A stretch of 64,000 nt of DNA from Sodalis sp. dw_96 (GTDB lineage Bacteria; Pseudomonadota; Gammaproteobacteria; Enterobacterales; Enterobacteriaceae), in NCBI RefSeq assembly GCF_018449575.1, contig NZ_JAAVUT010000011.1, forward strand, positions 116,871 to 180,870. Direction: 5' to 3'. Every line of letters begins with the position of its first letter. The first letter of the stretch is position 1. The notes beneath the pieces are model-generated. The model had not been told where the DNA came from and searched no databases. It was given only the letters and a program-made list of their open reading frames with translations. Below, one piece after another: positions 10,201-19,563 of the stretch. The position numbers were made by a program, and so were the translations under genes.

Positions 10201-10839
10201 GCGTGGACCATGATCGAAAGGGGTGGGAATAGTGGTTTTGACGGATTGCCGATTTCAGCACATAGGATGATGGAAAAATCAATCCACACCGAGATTAATC
10301 AACATCTGTTTCAAAAAGATCCGATTGAACTCTGGGAGCCCAAGGAACGGCTGGTATTGTCGGGACTGTTGGCGGCATTTAATAGCCCGTTGCCCCGGCA
10401 AACCGGCAGTTTCTTGCGCGTGGCGGAGTATAAACACAATCAAATTATCCCCTGGGCCGATACTATCGGCCCGGGGGATGTCGTCACCAATTATCCGGGG
10501 CTGATGAGCGTTTTTGCCGAAGATGTGTATTCACGTCTTGGCGTACAGTCTGCCAAAGAATATCTCCAGGATGAATCAAAGGCTTTGATTTATTATAAAA
10601 TTCACGGCGGCGCCCATTGTTTACCGTTGCCTTACTACTTAAACAGCAATGGCAGGATCGGATTTGATTATTTATATCAGCCAAATTCATTTTTCCGGGT
10701 GGTGAGCATATCCAACGCCGCGCTGGTGGGTGGCGAAATGTATCCCGCGACCCGCATCGGCGTGGTATTGGAGGAGATCAATGAACCGATAGACTCGGCA
10801 AAAAATCTTTTTACCGGTGAACTCTTCCAATTTAAATAG
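7213..10839 (+). CDS. Giant toxin/effector-like protein, paralogue A (degenerate ADP-ribosyltransferase-like C-terminus)
   Basis: I do not recognise a named family with certainty. I place the start at ATG 7213, because AGGA sits five bases upstream; a GTG at 7168 would add 15 residues without a ribosome site. The product is about 1,208 residues with no signal peptide. The N-terminal third is helical and basic in patches (RGKRQLAD). A moderately hydrophobic stretch at about residues 330-380 and a second at 680-740 (LVPLHDC, then SLLPLLGMAGSLVSR) look like the membrane-insertion region of large single-chain toxins. Around residues 884-911 is GKKYTLSHNNQL followed by AAVRLKNIL. The last 150 residues carry GPGDVVTNYPGLMSVF and DYLYQPNSFFRV, laid out like the STS and ExE segments of ADP-ribosyltransferases but without the canonical glutamates. 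It shares all these blocks with the next gene. A dermonecrotic-toxin-like role is inference. Confidence 0.75.
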   Translation: MDQIVNASINTPIIKLVMENEKTGKGAAEIISLFTSIQALKNETINIPGSGSFGNKGKRSMAHNLLRYFYASQAILPPRAGISGNAGTRLAEFRSFLGQPDITLPRTGRLQPYAYHLSEPSVVSSVTRSERRAAEDIPPFPSRGKRQLADEDSAGLLPFAIQNEHVAFYLQKEGLLSVESGSDGPLLINRVIDFLTCPSPHLSEITRALLAESGLFGAQKNEALGIDYQRRQVNAWIAANTFDDSPEGFFMTVIINKRMGRNGRKPRRHINNGELRAAFNRHLAGLTSLNATAVRHIYNEIVVPTMPTLGIRKDKKFREGNRVGSMEWVYLHAAAHFAHEMQLGYEKLSKRTLLSLGIALEAMLLTDTVSAGIIRFFIRPACIYFLVNKVINGKLITNARVFTDPDIRQEAVKTFFADSQLRNEKNNPFGQYSRAIEGYRTRTQMAEDILRERCDVNAKGRYSVDAESYKNGYDGYACQMANGGQEPTIELLPNVSNEFLKQNQHIAEQYRAVDLLLLAESFDTLSSEDRLFLEEQEIKLVTAHYSAFDQVRGALGGHTVPRSRLTVELSPEVTLFSTTGAEKIYALHRRGTGYILQRVDRDPSRYYPLLNDLAPQKDRDYVLKIFAGGSQATVLKRAGESLDSLIINLSGLAQRNLLILLNNQGYDVTTRENVAKRLLSLVPLHDCISGIIHGDRQAVVPCLFDIFSLLPLLGMAGSLVSRVAVHGGIGTVAAIRISLGSYVAKQSLSKALSAGASQFAKYAMAPAARELNRQALITVAVELARFSDPAMVEVLFRSGMALSKKFAAAAQVVARHLPEIAPVLPRMDKLSQSYAVVKENVSSTTARLADTHRYLRVTELAGDKYLGQAIYVRIEPHLGGVLGKKYTLSHNNQLIPVPTSAAVRLKNILREGLGGKGGNRAARVWNTQQSFNDLVPVNLPQYPNPQYIQIESYGSRAAESVLFPELGIPLQQTPLDLEAYAYALEALPVFQKKAIKAWTMIERGGNSGFDGLPISAHRMMEKSIHTEINQHLFQKDPIELWEPKERLVLSGLLAAFNSPLPRQTGSFLRVAEYKHNQIIPWADTIGPGDVVTNYPGLMSVFAEDVYSRLGVQSAKEYLQDESKALIYYKIHGGAHCLPLPYYLNSNGRIGFDYLYQPNSFFRVVSISNAALVGGEMYPATRIGVVLEEINEPIDSAKNLFTGELFQFK

Positions 10840-10894
10840 CCAGCAGATATAACGCATGTCCATGTAATTATTGCCTGTGATCGGGAGAATATAA

Positions 10895-11080
10895 ATGGGG
10901 CTTTTCGTTGATAGCCTTCCGCTTTTGGCGGCGATACCCTTTATGTTAATAACGAATCCAAGGTTGCGTAAAAACAAGCTAAGCAAGGTGTTGGAAATTT
11001 TTGATGGAATGATATTAATCTATAGGAGCCGGAATGAATTTATTAAATACGCAGGTTTGGAACAATCATTCGAAAATTGA
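10895..11080 (+). other. Possible small ORF between the two giant paralogues
   Basis: A 61-codon frame begins 55 bases after paralogue A, with GGGAGA seven bases before its ATG. It ends 47 bases inside paralogue B in another frame. The first 25 residues are hydrophobic (LPLLAAIPFMLI). It could be a small membrane protein, a translated leader for paralogue B, or chance; nothing else supports it. Confidence 0.2.
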
Positions 11081-14000
11081 ACAACAGCTATTATCCAATG
11101 ATATATCCCCTGAAGAGCAGTGGGAATCGGAGCTGCTGTTCGGCGTCTTAAGGTATGCGCGCAATGAGCGCAGAGAGCGAATCGCGCCGTCTGTCCCTAA
11201 CACAGCCAACGGCCTCAAGAGTATCGCCCTGCGTTTGCTTTATGCCGGCGGTCTGCTGGGTCGGGCGGCCCATTCGCCTGGAGCATGGACATCCATTGCC
11301 GATGATGAAACCGGATCGGGCGGGCTGGTAAAGCCGGCGATGGCGTTGGCGAACGAACGGGGGCCTTATATGGCCTGGCAAAACATGTCCGGCGAGGTTG
11401 ACGGCCCCGGTGCGGTGATGGCGGCTGATACGCCCGCCGCGCCTTATCGGACGCGACGCGAAACGAAACGACAGGTTAACGGTCTGCAACTGGATTTGAA
11501 ACGGCAAAACTCTCATATCGCAGGTCTGCTGAATCTAACGACGCCGGCCGGTAATGAGGAGATGAAAAATAACCTCAGGCCGGCGGAAGGTGTTTTACTG
11601 GTGGATCGCGCGGTACGCGCTCTTGTCATCAGACCCGAAGGAATGGCCAAAATGGCTTTTACCCTATTGCGGCACTCCGGGCTGTATGGGGCTTCTCCCG
11701 GCGAAAGATTGACGGAAAACGCCATGCACAAAATCGTCAATGACTGGATCATGGAAAATCTGTTCGGCTCCCCCATTGAAACCTACGTGGCGCGACAGAT
11801 GCGGGAATTTCTCGTCGCCCGGGGCGACAGTCCTGCGCAAGGGGGTATTTCCTTTGACGTCCAAACCTGTCGGGAAATGATACACAATCGGCTCTCGCCA
11901 TTAAGAGCTATCATGGCCGATGGGGATGAACAACGAGGCGACGCTTATCACTATCTGCTGGATACGCTTATAGTCCCGACTTTGCCCACCCTGTTTTTTG
12001 AGCGACAAGGACAGCGCCTTGATTCCCTGGAATTGGGCACCCTTGACTGGTGTTATCTGCATATCGGACTGTCTTTTGCCGCTAAAAGCGCGGTGGACGT
12101 CAGGGATATGACTCGAGACGAAATCATTGAAATAGGCTGTTCATTATCGTCCATGCTGATGATGGGGTCGCTATCGGCCGGGTTAATAGAACTGTTCGTT
12201 TTCCCGACGCTGTTGTTTTACCTTAAATCATCCAGCGATGAAGATAAACGCGCCGCCGTGAAGATAGATTTAAACGCCGACGACACCAAAAAGCGTGCGT
12301 TGAAGCACTTTTTTGCCGCTGGGGAAACCCGGGAATATGAGGTTAACCCCTTTAAACAGTTTAGTTCCGCCATGGGCGGCTATAAAACGCGGACAGAGCT
12401 GGCTAAGGAGATATTGACAAAACAGTGCGGCGTGCTGGCGAAGGAGGAGTATGCGCGCCGGGTGGACATTTATAAAACCAATCCCGATGATTATCACTGT
12501 CCGCCGTATAAAACCGGGCCTAACGGAAAAATACCCGATCCCGCAGTGTATCTGCCCGATCTCAATCAGGCCTTTGAAACGCAAAACCAGGCTATCGTCG
12601 ATAAATTCGCCATTATCGACCGGTTGATGATCCTGGATGTTATGGCGCAAATGCCGGAGGAAGAGAAGGAATTTTTGACCGCCGCAACGGCCAGGAAGGC
12701 GGGAGCGGATTTTTCGCGGCTGGAGGCCATGACCGGGATGCCGGAGGAATATTTTATAACCGGAGCGAAACCGGCGGTACAACTCCTGCCGGGTATCGAC
12801 CTTTTTTTGGCTGCGGCGAAGGGGGAAGAGCGTATATTTGCTCTTGGTCGCGATGAATCAGGATATTGGCTCAAGCGAATTGACCGTACACAGGAAAATT
12901 ATTATCCGCTGATGGAAAAAAACCTGGCGGGAAAGGACAAATTCTTTCGTCTCAATATCTATTCCGGCGAGGGTTCTCAAGGACTATACAAGCCTGCCGG
13001 CGATGGTCTTGCCGCGCTATTCGAAACGTTAACGGCGCAACATACGAAACGTTTGGCGACGCAGCTTTATGCCCAGGGTTATGAAGAGACCTCTCGAGAG
13101 GCTTTTAACTATTTCATGCTGTCGTTTATTCCCTTTTATCACTGTGCCGCCTGGGACCCTCATCGTCGTGAAGAGGCCTTGATATCCTGCGTGACGGATA
13201 GCCTTAATCTGCTGCCGCTGGCGGGTCAGGCAGCAGCCCGGTCTTCCAATCTCATGCTGAAAGTGGGTATGGGCAGCGCGGCTTCTGTGCGTGCGGGGGC
13301 AGCGAGCTACGCGGCCGGCAGCACGCTAAAAAGCGCATTAAGTAACGGTTTGCGGACGTTTGTCGACCTGGCCCTGGTCTCGGCGTCGGAAGAGCTGGAC
13401 CGCAAGATGCTTACCGGTCTGTTGCTGGATCTGGCCCAGGCTTTTGATCCCGGCATTCGGTCAGCGGGCACGCTGGGCCGGTCAATAGTAAATGAGGTGC
13501 GCAACGCCGTCCGGATCGTGCGTCTTCATAGCCCGGCCATGGAGAAGCTGTTTTTGAAGATGGGAAATGCCGCATCGGGGGATAAACTGCCCGCCGGCAT
13601 CGCGGAGTTTGAAACCGGTCGTTTGGCGGGTGTTGACCATGATATCCCGATTGTTAGGCTTGGGGGCGATCGGTATCTCAACCGGCCGGTCTTTGTCAGG
13701 CTGAACCCGTCCACCGGAGATGTTATAGGCAAAAAATACTCCTTGTCTCAGGATAATCAACTGGTCGCTGTCCCCCTGCAGGCGGCTGTGCGTTTGAAGA
13801 ATATTTTACACTATGGCTTAAGCGGGCGGGGTGCGGGCAAGGCCGCCAAGGTCTGGAATCAGCAGCGCAGTGTAGACACGCTCGCCACCGTACAGCTTAA
13901 CGGCCAGGCAACTACGGTACACATATCGCGATACGGCGAGCCGGGAGCTGAAGCTGTGCTGTTTCCCGAACTGGGCATCTCGCTGTCTCAGGAACCGTTA

Positions 14001-14780
14001 AACGTGGGCCTGTATGAATATTTTTACAGGCACTTGTCCGCCGGGGAAAAAATTGCGCTAACGCTTTGGACCGAAACCGATCTAAAGCCATCTGTTTACA
14101 GCGGTGGCTTTCCCTCCAACGGGCAAAAAGAGTTCATGCCCTTTAAGAGCCGAATCAATGAGAACCTCTGGAAGGCTTTATCGTTTAAAAAATGGAGTCC
14201 GATCGATAAGCATCATTATTTGAACCTTGTGAGCGCCCTCAAACGTCCGTTACTCAAACTGCCGGGCAGCTATCTGGGCGTTGGGCAATATCCGTTACGG
14301 CATAATATTCCCTGGGCGGATACTATTGGCCCGGGGGATATTGTTACCAGTTACCCGACTTTTTTTGGTGTCTCAGCACGGGACCATTATGCAAAAATTT
14401 TTACCGCCAAGGCAGATAGCGAGGGAGTCTCGGGCAAACAGTACAGGCAGGCCATGGTCTATTTCAAAATCGAGGGCGCTCAGCAATGCACTCCCCTGAT
14501 AACCAATATCGCGGCTAGCTCCGACTCAGCTCACACGGAAAATGATCTCGAGATGAGAGAATATCTCTATCCGCCGAATATGTTTTTCCGGGTCAAAAGT
14601 ATTGCCACCGTTTACTTGATTGACGGAGACATCCATCCCTCGCAGCGCGTCGGCGTTGTGCTCGAGGAGTTAATCGGACCAGTGAACGAGGCTAAAAATC
14701 TTTATACCGGCGAGGTGCTGCCGGTAACAAGCATGGCATGGGCAAATAAAGTCAAACGCTATCATGAGGCACTGCTATAG
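11034..14780 (+). CDS. Giant toxin/effector-like protein, paralogue B (degenerate ADP-ribosyltransferase-like C-terminus)
   Basis: This 1,248-residue protein is paralogous to the gene before it over nearly its whole length and starts at an ATG with AGGAG five bases upstream. Blocks shared in order are: the VPTLPTL region with WCYLHIGLSFA (about residues 310-350), NPFKQFSSAMGGYKTRTELA (about 440-460), FIPFYHC followed by a hydrophobic LLPLAGQAAA segment (about 697-735), GKKYSLSQDNQL plus AAVRLKNIL (about 899-925), PWADTIGPGDIVTSYP (about 1094-1110), and REYLYPPNMFFRVKSI (about 1174-1189) followed by RVGVVLEEL. The N-terminal ~150 residues differ most between the two, as expected of secretion or translocation signals. 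No signal peptide, RTX repeat or chaperone gene is visible. The C-terminus resembles an ADP-ribosyltransferase fold, but the first glutamate of the ExE pair reads as Met. Function unknown. Confidence 0.75.
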   Translation: MNLLNTQVWNNHSKIEQQLLSNDISPEEQWESELLFGVLRYARNERRERIAPSVPNTANGLKSIALRLLYAGGLLGRAAHSPGAWTSIADDETGSGGLVKPAMALANERGPYMAWQNMSGEVDGPGAVMAADTPAAPYRTRRETKRQVNGLQLDLKRQNSHIAGLLNLTTPAGNEEMKNNLRPAEGVLLVDRAVRALVIRPEGMAKMAFTLLRHSGLYGASPGERLTENAMHKIVNDWIMENLFGSPIETYVARQMREFLVARGDSPAQGGISFDVQTCREMIHNRLSPLRAIMADGDEQRGDAYHYLLDTLIVPTLPTLFFERQGQRLDSLELGTLDWCYLHIGLSFAAKSAVDVRDMTRDEIIEIGCSLSSMLMMGSLSAGLIELFVFPTLLFYLKSSSDEDKRAAVKIDLNADDTKKRALKHFFAAGETREYEVNPFKQFSSAMGGYKTRTELAKEILTKQCGVLAKEEYARRVDIYKTNPDDYHCPPYKTGPNGKIPDPAVYLPDLNQAFETQNQAIVDKFAIIDRLMILDVMAQMPEEEKEFLTAATARKAGADFSRLEAMTGMPEEYFITGAKPAVQLLPGIDLFLAAAKGEERIFALGRDESGYWLKRIDRTQENYYPLMEKNLAGKDKFFRLNIYSGEGSQGLYKPAGDGLAALFETLTAQHTKRLATQLYAQGYEETSREAFNYFMLSFIPFYHCAAWDPHRREEALISCVTDSLNLLPLAGQAAARSSNLMLKVGMGSAASVRAGAASYAAGSTLKSALSNGLRTFVDLALVSASEELDRKMLTGLLLDLAQAFDPGIRSAGTLGRSIVNEVRNAVRIVRLHSPAMEKLFLKMGNAASGDKLPAGIAEFETGRLAGVDHDIPIVRLGGDRYLNRPVFVRLNPSTGDVIGKKYSLSQDNQLVAVPLQAAVRLKNILHYGLSGRGAGKAAKVWNQQRSVDTLATVQLNGQATTVHISRYGEPGAEAVLFPELGISLSQEPLNVGLYEYFYRHLSAGEKIALTLWTETDLKPSVYSGGFPSNGQKEFMPFKSRINENLWKALSFKKWSPIDKHHYLNLVSALKRPLLKLPGSYLGVGQYPLRHNIPWADTIGPGDIVTSYPTFFGVSARDHYAKIFTAKADSEGVSGKQYRQAMVYFKIEGAQQCTPLITNIAASSDSAHTENDLEMREYLYPPNMFFRVKSIATVYLIDGDIHPSQRVGVVLEELIGPVNEAKNLYTGEVLPVTSMAWANKVKRYHEALL

Positions 14781-15454
14781 GTTTGAACCGCGGCCATGCC
14801 CGGCAAATGCACCATGATGGCAACCTCTCGTCGCCGAGTCGTGTCTTTATTACCTTTTCGATGAGGGTGATGCAGCGTTACATTGCCCTCAACATAAGAT
14901 TTTGTGATTTGAGATATAATGCGTGATGAAAACGATTGCTTAATTGAATTATAGATATAAAACGATGCTAATTTTGTCAATCTTCTGAATTCTTTCTGCG
15001 CTATACATTTGTTGGGCTTTTTTTCCACCAAACACGCTTCCGCCAAAAATACATACCTACGATTCGGGTCGAATATATAAACACTCAGAGGGAGAATATT
15101 TGATCGAGAATGTAACAATGCTGGATATTTTGTTTTGGTCAGGCGGTGATTACAAATTTAAAAATATCACCGGTTTCGACATATCAGGGACAGGATGTGA
15201 AATGTTTATTTATTAGAATTAATCGGCGGCACCAAGAGACCTGGACTTACCGCAGACTAAAAACATTGGCGTGTCCGCAACACTGCATGACCGGGAAAAA
15301 CGCGATTTGCGCTTGGGCGTAGCGGGATTTATTATCGGAACAGCCGCTATCATCCGGGAAATTTTCTCCAGACGGAGGTACGGCAAGAGGTGGACCCGGT
15401 TTTGGGAGCAGGGCCACATACGTTTAGCCAGTGATAATAAGGACCCATACTTCC
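14781..15454. other. Gene-poor region after the giant paralogues
   Basis: About 670 bases hold only frames that match nothing I recognise. These are a minus-strand 118-codon frame from 15118 and short frames on both strands around 15219-15500. Composition changes abruptly near 15200, from AT-rich to the GC level of the next gene, which may mark the edge of the acquired segment. No inverted repeats typical of an insertion sequence were found at this boundary. Confidence 0.4.
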
Positions 15455-16477
15455 ATGAAGAAAATCGGTTTTTTGTCGTTTGGCCATTGGACCCCTTCAC
15501 CGCAATCCGGTACCCGCTCTGCTGCCGACGCGCTATTGCAATCCATCGATCTTGCCGTCGCCGCTGAGGAATTGGGGGCGGACGGCGCCTATTTCCGGGT
15601 GCACCACTTCGCCCGCCAGCTCAGTTCTCCCTTCGCCCTGCTGGCGGCGGTCGGCGCCAGGACCCGCAGCATCGAAATCGGCACCGGCGTCATTGATATG
15701 CGTTATGAAAATCCCCATTACATGGCTGAAGACGCCGGAGCGGCCGATCTTATCTCCGGCGGACGCCTGCAGCTCGGCATCAGCCGTGGCTCACCCGAGC
15801 AGGTGATCGATGGCTGGCGCTATTTCGACCAACAGCCCGCCGAAGGAGAGACGGATGCCGACATGGCCCGGCGCCATACCGAGGTCCTGCTTAATCTTTT
15901 GCGCGGCGAGGGTTTCGCCAAGCCAAACCCACAGCCGATGTTTCCAAACCCGCCCGGTCTCTTGCGCCTGGAGCCGTTTTCCGACGGCCTGCGGGACCGG
16001 ATCTGGTGGGGAGCCGGCTCGAATGCCACCGCGGTTTGGGCCGCCAAATTGGGCATGAACCTGCAAAGCTCAACCCTCAAGGACGACGAAACCGGGGAGC
16101 CTTTCCATATTCAGCAGGCCAAGCAGATTCGGGCCTACCGTGCCGCATGGCAGGAGGCCGGTCACGAGCGCGTTCCCCGGGTGTCGGTGAGCCGCAGTAT
16201 TTTCGCCCTGGTGGACGAGCGGGATCGCGCCTATTTCGGCAATAGCAGCCGGGATGGCGACCAGATTGGTTTTCTCGATGAAAAGACCCGGGCTATATTT
16301 GGCCGCGGTTACGCCGCCGAGCCGGATGTCCTGATCAAGGAGCTTGAACAGGATGAAGCCATCGCCGAGGCCGACACGCTGCTGCTGACCGTGCCGAACC
16401 AGTTGGGCGTAGATTATAACATCCATGTTATTGAGGCGATTCTGACCCAGGTGGCGCCCGGCCTGGGATGGCGTTGA
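15455..16477 (+). CDS. LLM-class flavin-dependent oxidoreductase (bacterial luciferase-like)
   Basis: This is a 340-residue member of the luciferase-like monooxygenase family, which uses reduced FMN supplied by a separate reductase to oxygenate small substrates. I choose ATG 15455 (MKKIGFLSFGHW), with AAGGA 12 bases upstream; the longer frame from GTG 15431 adds eight residues. Family landmarks are AEELGADGAYFRVHHFA near the N-terminus, IGTGVIDMRYENPHYMAEDA (trimmed), the DLISGGRLQLGISRGSPEQ flavin-phosphate loop and WWGAGSNATAVWAAKLG. The substrate is unknown. It is transcribed towards the enolase gene and separated from it by a large palindrome, so the two are probably unrelated transcriptionally. 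Confidence 0.88.
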   Translation: MKKIGFLSFGHWTPSPQSGTRSAADALLQSIDLAVAAEELGADGAYFRVHHFARQLSSPFALLAAVGARTRSIEIGTGVIDMRYENPHYMAEDAGAADLISGGRLQLGISRGSPEQVIDGWRYFDQQPAEGETDADMARRHTEVLLNLLRGEGFAKPNPQPMFPNPPGLLRLEPFSDGLRDRIWWGAGSNATAVWAAKLGMNLQSSTLKDDETGEPFHIQQAKQIRAYRAAWQEAGHERVPRVSVSRSIFALVDERDRAYFGNSSRDGDQIGFLDEKTRAIFGRGYAAEPDVLIKELEQDEAIAEADTLLLTVPNQLGVDYNIHVIEAILTQVAPGLGWR

Positions 16478-16510
16478 ATAACGCCGGCGCCGCCCGCGGC
16501 CGGTGAGATG

Positions 16511-16713
16511 AACCCCCCGTTAAGGGGGTCAGACTGCTGACAAACGTACTCGGAGTCTATGAGGCGGGGCAGGATGCTAGAAGAGTAAACCGTCCGCGCC
16601 AGGGATGGCGCGGATCGAGCCTCCAGGGATGGATTCACGGCGTGTTTACGATCTAGCATCCTGTCCCGACCGGGCACTTTGTCAACAAGCTCACCCCCCC
16701 GTTAAGGGGGGAT
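16511..16713. repeat. ~200-bp imperfect palindromic repeat (MITE-like) in the intergenic space
   Basis: Both ends carry the same short palindrome, a C-run, GTTAA, then a G-run (16513-16528 and 16694-16711). Inside, GGGCAGGATGCTAGA (16567-16581) pairs with the complementary arm at 16652-16666 with one mismatch. Further pairing runs through GTAAAC (16585-16590) and GTTTAC (16643-16648), and through GCTGACAAA on the left with TTTGTCAACA on the right. The whole element can fold into one long hairpin. The centre contains two copies of CCAGGGATGG. It lies between convergent genes and could also act as a two-way terminator. It encodes nothing. Confidence 0.8.
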
Positions 16714-16715
16714 GT

Positions 16716-18050
<1,335 letters not shown>

Positions 18051-18223
18051 TCATCCGTTCTACATAAAACGGGTCCTTATCGGCATCCCCTTTGGCTTTC
18101 CAATCATTCACAGCGTTAAAAAATGTGATATTTTTTTCCATGCTTCCGTTGTAAGAGACTTTACTTACTGTTTTAATTGTTGTTAATCGACTTATTTTCC
18201 ACTGTAAGTGAGTAAAAGTCACA

Positions 18224-19102
18224 ATGGTGCGTAAACTACCTCCACTGAACGCCCTCAGGGCTTTTGAAGCGGCCGGACGGCTCGGGCTGATGAAACTGGC
18301 GGCGGATGAGCTGTGCGTGACTCATGGCGCGGTGAGCCGCCAGGTGCAGCATTTGGAGGGATGGCTCGGGGTCAGTCTGTTTGAGGGACCCAAAAATGCG
18401 CCGAGACTGACTGACACAGGACGTGTTCTGCTGCCCGCCCTGACGGCGGCGCTTGATCAAATGGATTCAGCGGTCCGTCAAATCGCGGATACGGAAGACG
18501 GGACGCTGGATGTCTCCTGCCCGGGGACCTTCACCATGCGATGGTTGATACCGAGACTGCATCACTTTAATGCCTTGCATCCAGAGGTCGAGGTGCGTTT
18601 AAGTTCATTGGGCACATCGTCGGACCCCCTGCGGGACAACATCGATGTGGCCGTCAGGGTAGGGCGACCCCCCTGGCCGGCGGACGTTGACGTTATTCCT
18701 CTGTTCAACGAAAAATTCGGCCCGGTTTATGCGCCGTCCATTCACTTAGAGGCGGGTACCCGCTGCAACGTAGCGCTTCTGCATACGGTTTCCCGCCGCG
18801 GCGCCTGGTCTGACTGGAGTGCTTTGTCGGGTAATCGGGTGGAAGGCACCGGTTCGGCGGAATTCGAGCATTTTTATTTCATGCTGGAGGCGGCGATTGC
18901 CGGGCTTGGCGTATCGGTTTCGCCGTGGCCCCTGGTTGCGGACGATATCGCCGCCGGCCGGCTTATAGCGCCGTTTGGATTTATAAAAAGCGGACTGAGC
19001 TACGTTGCCTTAAGACGCTTGAAACAAAATCGTAAAGCGTCACTTTTTTGTGATTGGCTTAAGAGGGCGGCGCAAGAGTATGCTGCCGATCCTATTGAGT
19101 AA
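18224..19102 (+). CDS. LysR-family transcriptional regulator (GcvA-like)
   Basis: This 292-residue regulator has an N-terminal winged helix-turn-helix (PPLNALRAFEAAGRLGLMKLA, trimmed, then THGAVSRQVQHLE) and a periplasmic-binding-like effector domain starting near residue 92 (GTLDVSCPGTFTMRWLIPRL). The RAFEAAGR and MRWLIPRL motifs are typical of the GcvA/AmpR subgroup. It is divergent from the enolase gene with about 205 bases between their starts, the standard arrangement for a LysR protein controlling its neighbour and itself. Control of the enolase paralogue is therefore the first hypothesis; no operator was identified. Confidence 0.9.
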   Translation: MVRKLPPLNALRAFEAAGRLGLMKLAADELCVTHGAVSRQVQHLEGWLGVSLFEGPKNAPRLTDTGRVLLPALTAALDQMDSAVRQIADTEDGTLDVSCPGTFTMRWLIPRLHHFNALHPEVEVRLSSLGTSSDPLRDNIDVAVRVGRPPWPADVDVIPLFNEKFGPVYAPSIHLEAGTRCNVALLHTVSRRGAWSDWSALSGNRVEGTGSAEFEHFYFMLEAAIAGLGVSVSPWPLVADDIAAGRLIAPFGFIKSGLSYVALRRLKQNRKASLFCDWLKRAAQEYAADPIE

Positions 19103-19213
19103 TGACATGATAAATTACCTTTCTCCGCGCGGGGGGGTGCCTGGGGAACGATTAAAAACGCGGCGGACAGGTCTCTGTCAGCCGCGAAAGCTCTGCTCGG
19201 CGTGATGCCCGGC

Positions 19214-19387
19214 CTAGCGTTTTTCAATAACGACGGGGTGATGCCTTTTGACTACGTGTTTTTTGACGTGATGATGATGCTTCTGGACAACAACAACCTT
19301 CTCGTGACGTACGGGAGCGGCCCAACTCATGGTGGCCACCGGCAGTGTGAAGAGGGCCAAAGCCAAATACATAACAATTTTTTTCAT
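19214..19387 (-). CDS. Small His/Lys/Val-rich secreted protein (57 aa)
   Basis: A short gene begins ATGAAAAAAATT at 19387 and ends at TAG 19214. Residues 1-24 form a clean Sec signal peptide (MKKIVMYLALALFTLPVATM, then SWAA) with predicted cleavage after AA. The mature ~33 residues are almost only His, Lys, Val, Pro and Arg, including QKHHHHVKKHVVKRHHP. Tiny exported His-rich proteins of this type are common in Enterobacterales, with suggested but unproven roles in metal buffering, acid or envelope stress. A TATAAT-like box occurs about 45 bases upstream (near 19426-19431 on this strand). It stands alone between the LysR gene and metX. Function unknown; the signal peptide and composition make a real gene likely. 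Confidence 0.65.
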   Translation of the reverse strand: MKKIVMYLALALFTLPVATMSWAAPVRHEKVVVVQKHHHHVKKHVVKRHHPVVIEKR

Positions 19388-19563
19388 ACTGAACTCTATC
19401 GAGAAACATTTAAGAAATTTGATTATAAGCGTTAATGTACTTTTGTCTGCCGGACTTTTCCTTATTTTAGTTCAGACTTTATAAGATTCTTGCCAGTGAA
19501 GAAAGCGCGACCTGTCCAGACCCGTGGCGAAGCCAATATTATTGCAAACTTTGAATAAAGGGA

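Noticed and set aside
14762..15118. 118-codon minus-strand frame after the second giant paralogue
   Set aside because: AT-rich stretch with random-looking composition, no ribosome site and overlap with the end of the toxin-like gene.
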